DNA of 64,000 nucleotides, from NCBI RefSeq assembly GCF_019320115.1, contig NC_089584.1, positions 72,261,533 through 72,325,532 of the forward strand, given 5' to 3'. Within the stretch, counting starts at the first letter, position 1, and each line of letters begins with the position of its first letter. Below the pieces are notes generated by a model. That model had not been told where the DNA came from, ran no database searches, and saw only the letters and a program-made list of their open reading frames with translations. The DNA is from Miscanthus floridulus (Eukaryota > Streptophyta > Magnoliopsida > Poales > Poaceae). The translations under genes were made by a program, and so were the position numbers. Shown piece after piece: positions 44,374-55,517 of the stretch.

Positions 44374-44418
44374 GCCGAGGTCACCGTGATTTGAGACTTA
44401 ACAACCTTCGGTGTAAAA

Positions 44419-46509
44419 ATGGCTCAAATCAACAACACCAAGAAGCCACCCCAATTTGATGGCTCAAATTATCCCTCATGGAAAGCTAAGATGACAATTT
44501 ATATCAAGTCAATCAATAGGAAGGTTTGGAAGGTGGTAGAGACAAAGATTGAGATTGAAGATGAAGAGGCTCCCATCGCCGCCGAAGAAATACTACTCCA
44601 AAATAATGGCATTGCTCTTAGTGCCATGCATGATGCTTTGGATGAGAGAACATTTGAGCAAATCAAGAACATTGAGAGAGCTCATGAGGCATGGAAGAAA
44701 TTGGAGGAATCATTTGAGGGTGCTCAAGCCGTGAAGGGTGCAAAGGCATACATTCTCAAAGAAAAGTTTGCAAGCTTCAAGATGAAGGAGGATGAGAGTG
44801 TGCCGGAGATGTTCCATAGGCTTCAAGTGCTTGTTAATGATCTCAAAGCACTTGGAGAAGAGGTGAAGGACAAGGACTTCACCCACAAGTCCTTGAGATG
44901 TTTGCCTTCAAGATTTGGCACATTGGTCACTATTCTAGTGAGGAGTGGTTTGGACACCATGACACCAAACCAAGTGTTGGGAGATATAATGATCGATGAT
45001 ACATATAGAGATGATGATGAGAAGGAAGAAAAGAAGGAGAAGAAAGATGAGAAGAAGGATGAGAAAAAGAAGAGTGTGGCATTCCAGGCCACATCATCCA
45101 AGGGCAAGGCAAAGCAAGATACATCAAGTGAAGATGATGGTTCATGGGATGATGATGATGATGATGATGAGAAGATGGCTCTCTTTGTCAAGAAATTTGG
45201 CAAGTTCATGATGAAGAAAGGGTACCGTGCTAGAAGAAAGAAATCTTCATCCAAGAACAAGGAAGAGTGAAGAAGGTGCTCCAAATGTGGAAGCAAAGAT
45301 CATCTTGTTGCTCAATGCCCATACAATAGCGACAATGATGATGACAACGAGAAGAACAAGAAGAAGGACAAGAAGGAAAAGAAAGAGAAGAAGGACAAGA
45401 TGACCTTCAAGAAGAAGAAGGGTGGTTCATATGTGGTCACTTGGGATAGTGATGCTTCCTCAAGTGATGATGATGATAGTGATGATAACAAGACCATGAA
45501 GAAGGCACTTGCAAGTATTGCAATCAATGAGAAGCCTTCTCTCTTCGACACTCCATCATGCTTCATGGCTAAGGCCACTAAGGTACAAATTTGTGATGAT
45601 GGAAGTCATGAGGAACATGATAATCAAAATGAAAATGAAAATGAAAGTGAAAATGAAAGTGATAGTGATGATGATGAACCTACTAAGAATGAACTATTTG
45701 ACATGCTAGAAGATGCTAAAGAACACTTTGACATCAAGAGAAGGGAATGCAAAAGCTTGTGTAAGGAACTAAAAGCCCTTAAGCAAGCCTTTGATGAGCT
45801 CAATACATCTCATGAGAGGCTAGAGGAAGCTCATGAGAAGCTTGGCAAGGCTCACGAAAAGCTTGAAAAGGCTCATTCCTCTTTGCGTGATGAGCAAAAT
45901 AAAAAGAAGCATGTTGAAACTTGCAATGTAGGCTTAACTTGTGATATAATTGATGAATCATTATCTATGCCTATCATTGTTGCTCCCACTAACCCTTCTT
46001 GTAGTACTTCTACTTCCACCTCATCTAGTAGTGATGGTCTCACTTGTGATGCCTCACTAATGGTTGAGAATGAGAACCTCAAGAAGGAGGTCAATAAGCT
46101 CACTCACACCTTGGCTAAGGCCTAGGGTGGTGAGGACCGCTTGCTTATGTGCTTGGGTAGCCAAAGAGCTTCTCTCTACAAGGAGGGATTGGGCTATAAC
46201 CCCAAGAAAGGCAAGGCGGCCTTTGCTCCTCACAAGACTAGTTTTGTGAAAAACAATACTCGGTTTTGCACTAGTTGCAAGCAAGTTGGTCATAAAGAGC
46301 ATGAATGCAAGAACAAAAGCAAAAATGCTAATGTATCCTCCATTAAGCTTGATTCTTTCTATGTGCTTACTAAGGGTACAAATGGTGTGAAGGCTAAGTT
46401 CATTGGTAAACCATGGATGGGCTCAAAGAAGAAAGCCATTTGGGTACCAAAGAGCTTAGTGACTAACCTTCAAGGACCCAAGCAAGCTTGGGTACCTAAA
46501 AAGAATTGA
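44419..46509 (+). pseudogene. Copia gag (plus-strand element)
   Basis: One frame of 697 codons broken by TGA at 45268 and TAG at 46123. Order: N-terminal PPQFDGSNYPSWKAKM, UBN2-like capsid (FEQIKNIERAHEAWKKLEESF, LGEEVKDKDFTHKSLRCLPS), a Lys/Glu-rich charged region, a zinc knuckle straight after the TGA (CSKCGSKDHLVAQC), a long acidic and coiled-coil region (LEEAHEKLGKAHEKLEKAH), and a second knuckle CTSCKQVGHKEHEC at about 46269. Two knuckles and the coiled coil are typical of SIRE/Maximus gag. The TGA fits an original CGA (Arg); the TAG fits a Tyr position. The N-terminal Met at 44419 is 46 bp after the primer site. Confidence 0.9.
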
Positions 46510-47721
46510 TCTTCTTTTGTAGGTCAATTACAAAGCCAGAGGAAGGCATTGGGTTCTTGATAGTGGGTGCACTCAACACATGACCGGTGATGCAAGAATG
46601 TTCAACTCAATCAACACCAATGGCAATGATGGTTATGATAGTATCACATTTGGTGACAATGGCAAAGGCAAGGTCAAAGGGCTTGGTAAGATTGCAATAT
46701 CCAATGACATGAGCATATCCAATGTATTGCTAGTAGAGAGCTTGAACTTCAATTTGCTATCTGTGGCTCAATTATGTGATCTTGGATTCAAATGCATATT
46801 TGGGGTAGATGATGTAGAGATCATAAGTGTGGATGGCTCTAATTTGATCTTCAAAGGGTTTAGATATGAGAATCTATACTTGGTTGATTTCAATGCTAGT
46901 GAAGCTAGATTATCTACATGCTTGTTCACTAAGTCTAGCATGGGTTGGTTATGGCATAGAAGGCTTGGTCATGTTGGAATGAAACAATTGAATAGATTGA
47001 TTAAGCGTGACTTGGTTAGAGGCTTGAAAGATGTTGTGTTTGAAAATGATAAACTTTGTAGCTCTTGTCAAGCCGGCAAACAAGTTGGAAACACCCATCC
47101 TAAGAAAAGCATGATGAGCACTAGTAAAGCATTTGTTATTGCACATGGATTTGTTTGGGCCAACACAATACACTAGCATTAGTGGTAACAAATATGGCTT
47201 TGTGATAGTGGATGATTACACTAGATACACTTGGGTATTCTTTCTAGTGGATAAAAGTGATGTGTTTGCAACATTCAAATCATTTGTCAAGGGCATTCAC
47301 AATGAGTTTGAAACAACCATCAAGAGAGTTAGAAGTGACAATGGCAGTGAGTTCAAGAACACTAGAATTGATGAGTTGTGTGATGAATTTGGAATTAGAC
47401 ATCAATTCTTGGCCAAGTGCACTCCACAATCAAATGGCCTTGTTGAGAGGAAAAATAGAACACTCATTGATATGGCAAGGTCTATGCTTAGTGAGTACAA
47501 TGTGAGTCAATCTTTTTGGGCCGAAGCTATCAACACGGCCTGCTATTGTAGCAACCGCCTCTATTGCCACCCATTGAAAGAGAAGACACCATATGAGCTC
47601 TTGAATGGTAGAAAGACCAACATTGCATATTTTTGGGTCTTTGGTTGCAAATGCTATATCTTGAAGAAAGGCACTAGATTGGGCAAGTTTGATAAGAAAT
47701 GTGATGAAGGATTCCTACTTG
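46510..47721 (+). pseudogene. Copia protease and integrase, cut by a solo LTR
   Basis: After a one-base shift near 46506 and a TAG at 46522 (Gln expected), the protease starts with WVLDSGCTQHMTGD. The GAG-pre-integrase region has WHRRLGHVGMKQLN and CSSCQAGKQ (zinc-binding His and Cys). A frameshift near 47130 leads into the integrase core LLHMDLFGP ... VDDYTRYTWVFF ... RSDNGSEF ... GLVERKNRTLIDMA, giving the D, D, E residues. The frame continues through FWAEAINTACY to DEGFLL at 47721, where the solo LTR is inserted, and resumes at 48585 with GYSTTSKAYR. Confidence 0.9.
47717..47721. repeat. Target-site duplication ACTTG, left
   Basis: ACTTG here and at 48580-48584; removing one copy and the insert restores the codons G-F-L-L-G-Y-S. 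Confidence 0.95.
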
Positions 47722-48579
47722 TGATGAGTACAGGCCCGATCTTCCGAGAGGTAGCCAGTAAGTTTGATTTGTGGAGATCTCGATGTTGGCGATCCGGCTT
47801 CAAATCAGACACGATTTGAACCCTACAACCGTTACACCACTGCTCCGTTGGTTATCAACCAAGCACAACTTGATTGACCTCGCCAAGAAGGCTTTTCCTG
47901 TAAGCGAATCGAAGAGCACAAGCAAGAAGGTAAAACACGCAATCTGAAATTGCAAATATGAATGACGCGGATATCAATAGAGGATTCAAGAACTCGGTTC
48001 CAAAGGACTAATCGACACAGTGGAGGAGATCAAGAACGGGGGCCCTGGATCACTGTAAAAGGATTTCACCACAGTTACAATGAACGATTCAGTTTCTCGA
48101 TGGAAAACTAAACTCTAAACAAAACCCAATTGTGTAGCAGCGGCGGCGGCTGTGTTTATAGTCTAAGACTCGACCTAGGGTTGGGGACGGCCAGGGGTTG
48201 GGCGCCCACAACTTGGGCTTAAGGCCCGACACGATACATGGCCAAGTTGGCCCAAATAGGTGATGCAGCACCTTGCCGTGGTTACACAGAATGATCCATG
48301 GACCTTCTGGAGCTGGGACCAGATCCAAAACGACGGCATCGTCGTCCCCTTTCCAACGCATCCAAGAACGGCCCGTTTCGATGTCGTATGAGGAAGTTAT
48401 GACCGAAACAGTGACGACGTGTCTGCTGAATCCGAGGACGACGTGGCAGCTGAGTTGGAAACGAATTGCAACTTGGGGAAGACCATGGCGTCGATGTGTC
48501 CAGTGTGGCGATGTCCTCATCATCCTCCCCTTCTCGAATTGGAGTCATCCTCGACTCCATCTTGGCGATGTCCTCATCA
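47722..48579 (-). mobile_element. Solo LTR, 858 bp, inside the Copia pol
   Basis: Ends TGATGAG...CTCATCA (short inverted repeats with TG/CA termini) and a 5-bp TSD ACTTG. There is no gag or pol inside, so this is a lone LTR left by LTR-LTR recombination. On the minus strand it has a TATAAACACAGCC (about 48150), suggesting minus orientation. The 155-codon open frames across it are incidental. A small non-autonomous element is the alternative. Confidence 0.88.
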
Positions 48580-48584
48580 ACTTG
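48580..48584. repeat. Target-site duplication ACTTG, right
   Basis: Pairs with 47717-47721. Confidence 0.95.
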
Positions 48585-50604
48585 GCTACTCCACTACAAG
48601 CAAAGCATATAGAGTTTGGAATTTGGATAGTGGTACTCTTGAGGAAGTTCATAATGTTCAATTTGATGAAACCAAGGGTTCACAAGAAGAAAATGAAAAC
48701 TTGGAAGATGTTAGAGGCATTCAACTTTCAAATGCCATGAAAACATGGATGTTGGTGAATTGAGGCCTAGGCAAGTGAATGATGATGAAGATGATCAAGT
48801 ACAAGTGCTCTCTAACTCAAATGTGCAAGATGATACAAATCAAGTTAGTACAAGTGGCTCTCATGATAATGAACAAGATCAAGTGGTTAGTACATCATCT
48901 TAACCCAATGATCAAGCAAGTGCAAGCAATCAAGTTCCAATACTCCAAGCAACAAATATTGCAAGAGATCATCCTTTGGACACTATAATTAGAGATATTT
49001 CTAGAGGTGTGCAAACTTGATCAAGATTGGCATCATTTTGTGAGCATTTCTCATTTGTGTCATCCATTGAACCAAAGAAGATAGATGAAGCATTGAAGGA
49101 TGTTGATTGGGTAAATGTTATGCATGAAGAATTGAATAACTTCACAAGAAATCAAGTATGGGAATTAGTAGAGAGACCAAAGGGACACAATGTGATTGGA
49201 ACCAAATGGGTCTTTAGAAACAAGCAAGATCAAGATGGGATAGTAGTAAGGAACAAAGCAAGATTGGTAGCACAAGGCTATACACAAGTTGAAGATCTTG
49301 ACTTTGGAGAAACATATGCCCCAGTTGCTAGATTGGAAGCAATTAGAATCTTGCGAGCCTATGCTTGTGCCCACAACATCAAACTCTATCAAATGGATGT
49401 TAAGAGTGCATTTCTCAATGGTTACATCAATGAAGAAGTATATGTTGAGCAACCTCCCGGTTTTGAAGATGATGAGAAGCCCAACCATGTGTACAAGTTG
49501 AAGAAGGCATTGTATGGCTTGAAGCAAGCACCTAGAGCATGGTATGAGAGATTGAGGAACTTCATACTCTCTAAAGGGTTCATGATGGGCAAGGTTGACA
49601 CCACTCTTTTCATCAAGAAGATTGGAAAAGATTTATTTGTGTTACAAATCTATGTTGATGACATCATATTTGGATCAACCAATCAAGACTTTTGTGATGA
49701 GTTTGGAAAGATGAAGGCTAATGAGTTTGAGATGTCCATGATTGGAGAGTTGAGTTACTTCCTTAGTCTTCAAATCAAGCAATTAAAGAATGGTACATTT
49801 GTGAGTCAAGGCAAGTATATCAAGGAGATGATCAAGAAGTTTGGAATGAGTGATAGAAAAGCTATTAGTACACCAATGGGAATAAATGGCAACTTGGATA
49901 GTGATGCAAGTGGCAATATGGTGGATCAAAAATTGTATCGGTTTATAATTGGAAGCCTACTCTATGTGACCGCATCAAGGCCGGATGTCATCTTTAGTGT
50001 ATGCATGTGTGCAAGATTTCAAGCCTCACCAAGAGAAAGTCATTTGAAGGCTATAAAGAGAATATTGAGGTACTTGAAGCATACACAAAATGTTGGTTTG
50101 TGGGATCCCAAAGGAGCAAAGTTTGAGCTAGTTGGTTACTCCGACTCAGATTATGCGGGATGCAAGGTCAAAAGAAAGAGTACCTTGGGCACATATCAAT
50201 TGTTGGGAAGATCACTTGTTTCATGGTCATCACAGAAGCAAAATAGTGTTGCATTATCAACCACCGAAGTCGAATACATATCCGCCGGTAGTTGTTGTGC
50301 ACAAGTACTTTGGATGAAGGCCACTTTGAGTGACTTTTGAATCAAGTTCAAGAAAGTGCCATTGCTATGTGACAATGAGAGTGCAATCAAGTTGACAAAC
50401 AATCCGGTTCAACATGCAAGAACAAAGCACATTGATGTCTGCCACCATTTCATAAGAGATCACCAACAAAAAGGGGACATTTGCATTGAGAGTGTAGGCA
50501 CCAAAGATCAACTTGCCGATACATTCACCAAGCCATTGGATCAGAAAAGGTTTTGCAAGCTAAGGAATGAGTTGAACATATTGGATTTCTCAAATATGTG
50601 TTGA
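48585..50604 (+). pseudogene. Copia reverse transcriptase and RNase H
   Basis: Integrase tail (GYSTTSKAYRVWNLDSGTLEE), a variable linker, then RT from about 49070: WVNVMHEELNNF, WVFRNKQDQDG, RLVAQGYTQVEDLDFGETYAPVARL in pieces, KLYQMDVKSAFLNG, LKKALYGLKQAPRAWY and the catalytic YVDDIIFGST. RNase H has SDSDYAGCKVKRKSTLG, LSTTEVEY, and a C-terminus from CDNESAIKLTNNPVQHARTK to LNILDF. Stops lie at 48901 (TAA), 49018 (TGA, Arg expected) and 50338 (TGA, Gly expected). Otherwise the frame is continuous, with all RT core motifs kept. Confidence 0.92.
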
Positions 50605-50882
50605 TGTACCCCTCCACTCATATGACATCTCTCTCCTTCGAGCAATCCAAGGTAAAAGTTGATTGGCATGGCATACATCCTTGCTAAGGACTTGTTTAGT
50701 GCATCTAGACATCTTTCACATTTAATAGGCTCATTCATGAAAATCAAATGAATTTGATGATTATATGGTACCACTATTGCTTCTATGCTTATTTTGATCT
50801 AGTGGTAGCATATGACATGTTTGTGGGCTTGTAAACCTAGTGTTTGATCTAGAAAATGAGCTCTAAGTGTTTAACTCAACAT
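50605..50882 (+). other. 3' non-coding region of plus-strand Copia
   Basis: Sequence between pol and the (missing) 3' LTR. No env-like frame seen. It is cut by chromovirus B; the five bases before the insertion are AACAT, the probable TSD, whose partner lies outside the window. Confidence 0.6.
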
Positions 50883-51679
50883 TGTGACAACCCAAAAATC
50901 CACACACCAAAAATTCCAACTACAAAATTTTTCTTTCTTTAAAACCCTTGAGCGATGATGTGGCATGTAGGAAACCCCTAACCTTGCACTAACTAAACCT
51001 ATATGACTGGCACGAGTATCTCACCTCATCACCTAGAATTTATTTTACCACATAGCATACATCAAGTTGCATTATATTCAACATGGTGATTTGGATTTTA
51101 TTTGATTTATGTGTTGATTAAATAAAAGCTAACAAATATGTGTTTATAAATAAATGAACTAATATGGAATTAATATCCCAATAAATACTTTGACCAATGT
51201 TTATCACCATGGAACATTTTATCAAAGGAGAAATAGGCCACTTTGATTTATATACATGAAAGAAGTGTAACATTATACGAAGGGAAAGAAGAGGGAGGCA
51301 GCAACTCGACCCAGCCTGCCTTGACCGACCCAGCCTGCCAGCCCAGCATCACCGCCCGTACGTGCACGCCGCTGATGAGCCGGACCCGCCCGTCAGCCCT
51401 CACGCACCCCACGCCGCCGCATCAGGACAAGTTGACAGATGGGCCCCCTCTGTCAGCCACCCAGCTACAGGATCATCTTCTTCCCCACGCCAGCCTCATC
51501 TCTCGACCGAGCCCCGACCAAAGCAGCAGACGCGGGCCCAGGTTCACACACATCGCATGACCCTGTCCCCCACCTTAGCGCCGCGCCCACGCAACCACCC
51601 CCGCGCACGAGAGCCGTCCGATGCGCTCGGCACATCACTAGCCGTTCCGTCATCCGCCATGGGAGCTTAGAGCTCCGGC

Positions 51680-51686
51680 TATAAAA
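51680..51686 (+). promoter_or_regulatory. TATA box of chromovirus B LTR
   Basis: TATAAAA within GGCTATAAAAGCC; repeated at 62531-62537 in the 3' LTR. It is the likely promoter of the element. Confidence 0.75.
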
Positions 51687-52470
51687 GCCACGACCCTCTG
51701 TTGCCCTAGCGTTCGCCCCATCGCCTCACCGCCACTTGGTGGCCAACCACTTCACCGAGCCAGAGAAAGGAGAGAAAGAAGGAAGAGAGAAGGAGAGGCG
51801 TGGAGAAGGACACCGCCGCCGGAGCAAGAAAGGAGAAGCGGAACCACGCCTCGCTGGAACCAGGAGCGTCGCCCCGATCAGCTACATCGACGTAGCTGCT
51901 CAGCACGGCACTGCATCGCCTCTACACAGCCACGACTCTCCACTGCACCGCCATCCTATCTCCCACGACACCCACGGTGAGTGCTCAATTTTTCCCTGCT
52001 CACCGCCAGACTCTGCTATTCCGGCCATGGCGCTCCACACCGTGAGCGCGTAGGCCGAGGCCATCTCCGGCCTCTGGATACACAAGCACAGCATCCACGA
52101 CCACACCGTAGACCCCTCCTAGCCCCATGGACGCTGTAGCCGAGCACCCTCATGCCGCGCTCACGACGCCACCGCCATGGCGCAGCCACCACCGGCTCAC
52201 CCGACCACCTCGCTAGACTGGAACATAGCCGTAAAGCATCATCGTGATGACCGGAAGATAGCTGCGTAGACCGAGACTCCGTTAGCAGGCCACAGCGCCC
52301 TGGCCAAGAGCACTGGACCTCGGCTGGAGCTCCGCCGTGCACCACCACCGCTCGCGGACTCCACCACGCCTTTTGGTCACCGTCGTTACTTCACCATGTC
52401 GCCTACTAGCCGTCTGAACAAGGAACGAGGCACCAGGACCACTAGAACAGACCACCGAGACTCCGCTTCG

Positions 52471-53275
52471 CTTGCCGAGGCCACACGCAGAGGCCACACG
52501 TAGAGACCGCACGTAGAGGCCACATGAAGAGGCCACATGTAGAGGCCACATGTAGAGGCCACACGCAGAGGCCACACGTAGAGACCGCACGTAGAGGCCA
52601 CATGTAGAGGCCACACATAGAGGTCACATGTAGAGGCCACATGTAGAGGCCACACGCAGAGACCGCACGTAGAGGCCACATGTAGAGGCCACATGTAGAG
52701 GCCACACGCAGAGGCCACACGCAGAGGCCACACGTAGAGACCGCACGTAGAGGCCACATGAAGAGGCCACATGTAGAGGCCACATGTAGAGGCCACACGC
52801 AGAGACCACATGTAGAGGCCACATGTAGAGGCCACATGTAGAGGCCACATGCAGAGACCGCACGTAGAGGCCACATGTAGAGGTCACATGTAGAGGCCAC
52901 ACGCAGAGGCCACACGTAGAGGCCACACGTAGAGACCGCACGTAGAGGCCACATGAAGAGGCCACATGTAGAGGCCACATGTAGAGGCCACATGTAGAGG
53001 CCACACACAGAGACCACACGTAGAGGCCACATGTAGAGGCCACATGTAGAGGCCACACGCAGAGGCCACACGTAGAGACCGCACGTAGAGGCCACATGTA
53101 GAGGCCACATGTAGAGGCCACATGTAGAGGCCACACATAGAGGTCACATGTAGAGTCCACACGCAGAGGCCACATGTAGAGACCACATGTAGAGGCCACA
53201 CGCAGAGACCATACGTAGAGGCCACATGTAGAGGCCACATGTAGAGGCCACACGTAGAGGCCACATGTAGAGGCC
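52471..53275. repeat. 13-bp minisatellite in 5' LTR
   Basis: About 60 tandem copies of a 13-bp unit, AGAGGCCACATGT, with variants CACACGT, CACACGC and CCGCACGT. Most variation is CG against TG or CA, as expected from CpG decay. Since 13 is not a multiple of 3, all three minus frames read similar 13-residue periods with no stops, so long but artificial ORFs arise. Confidence 0.95.
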
Positions 53276-53395
53276 ACCGAGACTCCATCTCGCTCGCCGA
53301 GACCACATGTAGAGGCCACTAAGACTCCATCTCGCTCGCCAAGACCACATGCAGAGGCCACTGAGACTCCGTCTCGCTCGCCGAGACCACCGTGG
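53276..53395. repeat. About 52-bp tandem repeat next to the minisatellite
   Basis: Two to three units containing GACTCCATCTCGCTCGCC and GAGACCACATG, differing by a few bases. The unit joins a non-repetitive block (CGAGACTCC, also seen at 52458) to one minisatellite unit, so it is a higher-order form of the same array. Confidence 0.8.
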
Positions 53396-53650
53396 ACCAG
53401 TCACAGTGTAACACGTGTCAGCCCATGATTAATTTAGCCTTTTCCATTTTTAGAAATGATTTAAACTTCAGAAATTCATAACAAATTCATACGACCTCAG
53501 AAAAATATGAAACTAGGACCAAAATTCATCTAAAATCGAGCTCTACGCAATGAACCCATGTTTGAGTGCATTTGGCTCTTTTGAATTTTCATTGCTTCTT
53601 TGTGCTATTCTATAGACGTCGCTGACGCGACTATAATACGATCGTTGCAG

Positions 53651-53746
53651 ACTCGGAGGAGAACCTGACAGACGAGGATCGTGAGTACCGAGAGGAGTAT
53701 GGAGATGACTACACTGAAGGTGCCACATCCCACCCAACTTCGTAGC
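53651..53746 (+). other. Acidic leader frame in LTR of chromovirus B
   Basis: After a CGTTGCAG splice-acceptor-like site, the sequence reads SEENLTDEDREYREEYGDDY in an open frame to a stop near 53745. It lies at a similar place to the leader frame in chromovirus A LTRs and may be the second exon of a spliced leader that began in the GC-rich region. There is no start codon of its own. Confidence 0.35.
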
Positions 53747-55359
53747 ACCTATTACGCATGGCTAATATAGAACTGCTAGTGCTTTACTATGTTGTTATAT
53801 TCACACTGTGATAGGACTTGCATGGTAGTATGCCTTCTTGATGGCCTTTACCTTGACGCAACCTTGTCCCTGCTCACCCAGCTGTTAGGCTAGTCACACG
53901 CTTGCTACTATATCTCATTGCTTATTACTTCTACTACGCTTGCACTACATTGATGTGTGGTGGAAACTAGTATTATCTGGACTATGGGGAGAGTGTTGCG
54001 TGTGTGACTTGGGTGCGTGGAGGGTGAGGGTTGTGTCGACCAAGTTGGAGTAAACGACGAGCCTAGGGCAAGTCTTGCCGTAGGGTGCTACCTGGGCACC
54101 CCTGGAATGGATACCTGTGGTGGGTAAATGAATACCTATAGTGGGTAAATGGTATACGAGGTGGCCTTGGGTGTGAACCTATGGTGGGTGGAGCCCAGGG
54201 TGGAGGTGCTGTGGTGGCACGGTAAATGGAAACCCTGATGGAGACATTCTGGCTTGGTCATCCCTAAGGACTTACTAGTACTCAGATTCACCGGGAAGCC
54301 TTACGTACCACTCGCCCTATATGGTGCGGGACGGCCGGACTACTTGGTAGGATATTGCCACTACTGCTAGGTTGTTAGCGGATAGTGTAAGGAGGTACGG
54401 GGTACGGAGGATCTCCCCCACACCCTTCCGAGACTTCATGGAGACCTTGTGGACCCGGCTCATGACTCACAGTTTCAGCCACCCTAGACCAGACTTGGGG
54501 TGAACCAGGGCTGAATGGTAGAGTGGCATTATCCTAGGCTAGCAAGCGGTCGGAATCAGCCCAGTTGACGATGGTCAGCGAGGAAGGCGGATCTTGTGGT
54601 TATGTAAAACCTCTGCAGAGTGTATGGTTGATCGATCGATACATGTGCCGACTTGTCGGCTATGGACCTTTCCTGGGTTTCGCTTAAACTAGATATGAGA
54701 TGAGTCCTTCTCTTCCTCCCCCAGGAAGTGAGTGTTCGGTCGTAGCCAGGGGCTACGGGCCTTGAGACAGTGCCGAGAGGGAGTTGGCCTGTCGACTGAG
54801 CGATGGTATGGGTGTGGTATGGTGAAGGTGTGGAGATGGTGGTATATCGGTCCCAGGGTCGAAACCTGGCTTTGGAATGGGAATGGGGTGGAATGGGTGT
54901 GGTAACGGTGTTAAAACCTGACTATACTATTATATACTTGATATGCTAATACATAGGAAACCCTAGCCTTATAGGTTCCTTTTGAATATATCCGACTTGC
55001 ATCCAATTACCACAAAGCAATGCTCATAGGGTTGGGAGTGGCCAGTACAAATCGTACTGATAAATTTTGGCATACAGGTTCTGCTGAGGAGTATAGCTCC
55101 GAGGAGTTTGACGGTTGAGGGATTCGTTCCTACGCTCGAGTTTGGCGATCTTATCTTCAAGCTGTTCTGAATGAATGCTACTTTTGATTCCGCCAATGCG
55201 GCGATGTAATAATTTATGTAATTCTGCACTATTTGTACTCTGATATTATCGATGTATGGATGTGATCATCGACTGGAATTTGGGTAATATGATCTACCAC
55301 GGTCTTATTACGCTTTGACTCTGTGGATTTCCCATCGTGGAAATCGGGGTTGTTTCAGT

Positions 55360-55372
55360 TGGTATCAGAGCC
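55360..55372 (+). promoter_or_regulatory. Primer-binding site of chromovirus B
   Basis: TGGTATCAGAGCC, exact match to the 3' end of initiator tRNA-Met, two bases after the LTR. Confidence 0.95.
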
Positions 55373-55517
55373 ATACTTGACCTTAGGACGAAACCCTTAG
55401 AAATGGACGATAGAATAGGACGTGAACAGCCCCTCTTTCGGTTATATACCGACCCTGCATTTACTTTTATGCAAGGCTTATCTATTATTGACCTGCTAAC
55501 ACATGTCCCCTTGAAAC

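Larger units (their letters stand above)
42481..50882 (+). mobile_element. SIRE/Maximus-like Copia element, plus strand, 3' LTR outside the window
   Basis: LTR (42481-44360), primer site, gag, protease, integrase, RT and RNase H in the Copia order, then a 3' non-coding region interrupted by chromovirus B. A solo LTR (47722-48579) splits pol. Several stops and frameshifts (45268, 46123, 46506, 46522, 47130, 48901, 49018, 50338) show that it is defective. Confidence 0.92.
50883..55357 (+). repeat. 5' LTR of chromovirus B
   Basis: About 4,475 bp, TGTGACAACCC to GTTGTTTCA. A TATAAAA box lies at 51680, so U3 is about 0.8 kb and the transcribed R-U5 part about 3.6 kb. R-U5 holds a GC-rich first-exon-like region, a GTGAGT splice-donor-like site (about 51977), a 13-bp minisatellite and an acidic leader frame. 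The first roughly 1.6 kb match 61734-63330 almost base for base. Confidence 0.94.

Noticed and set aside
44823..45296. Minus-strand ORFs opposite Copia gag
   Set aside because: Shadows of the Lys/Glu-rich gag coding strand (Ser/Phe-rich on the reverse).
48273..48740. 155-codon plus-strand ORF
   Set aside because: It crosses from the solo LTR into Copia pol; chance frame.
51243..52348. GC-rich open frames in the chromovirus B LTR, repeated at 62213-63199
   Set aside because: Same reason; they span the promoter and leader of the LTR and have no coding signature.
52471..53275. CRISPR-like array
   Set aside because: Units are contiguous 13-bp repeats without spacers, in a plant LTR.
52386..53404. 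Several long minus-strand ORFs (up to 245 codons) repeating a Cys/Trp/Leu-rich 13-residue unit
   Set aside because: They come from the 13-bp minisatellite, which reads without stops in all three frames. There is no start context, no known domain and the same in the other LTR (63133-64000).
55360..55372. tRNA gene remnants at the Met-tRNA-like sites (also at 19801, 40350, 44363)
   Set aside because: Only the 3' 11-13 bases match, always next to an LTR: primer-binding sites.
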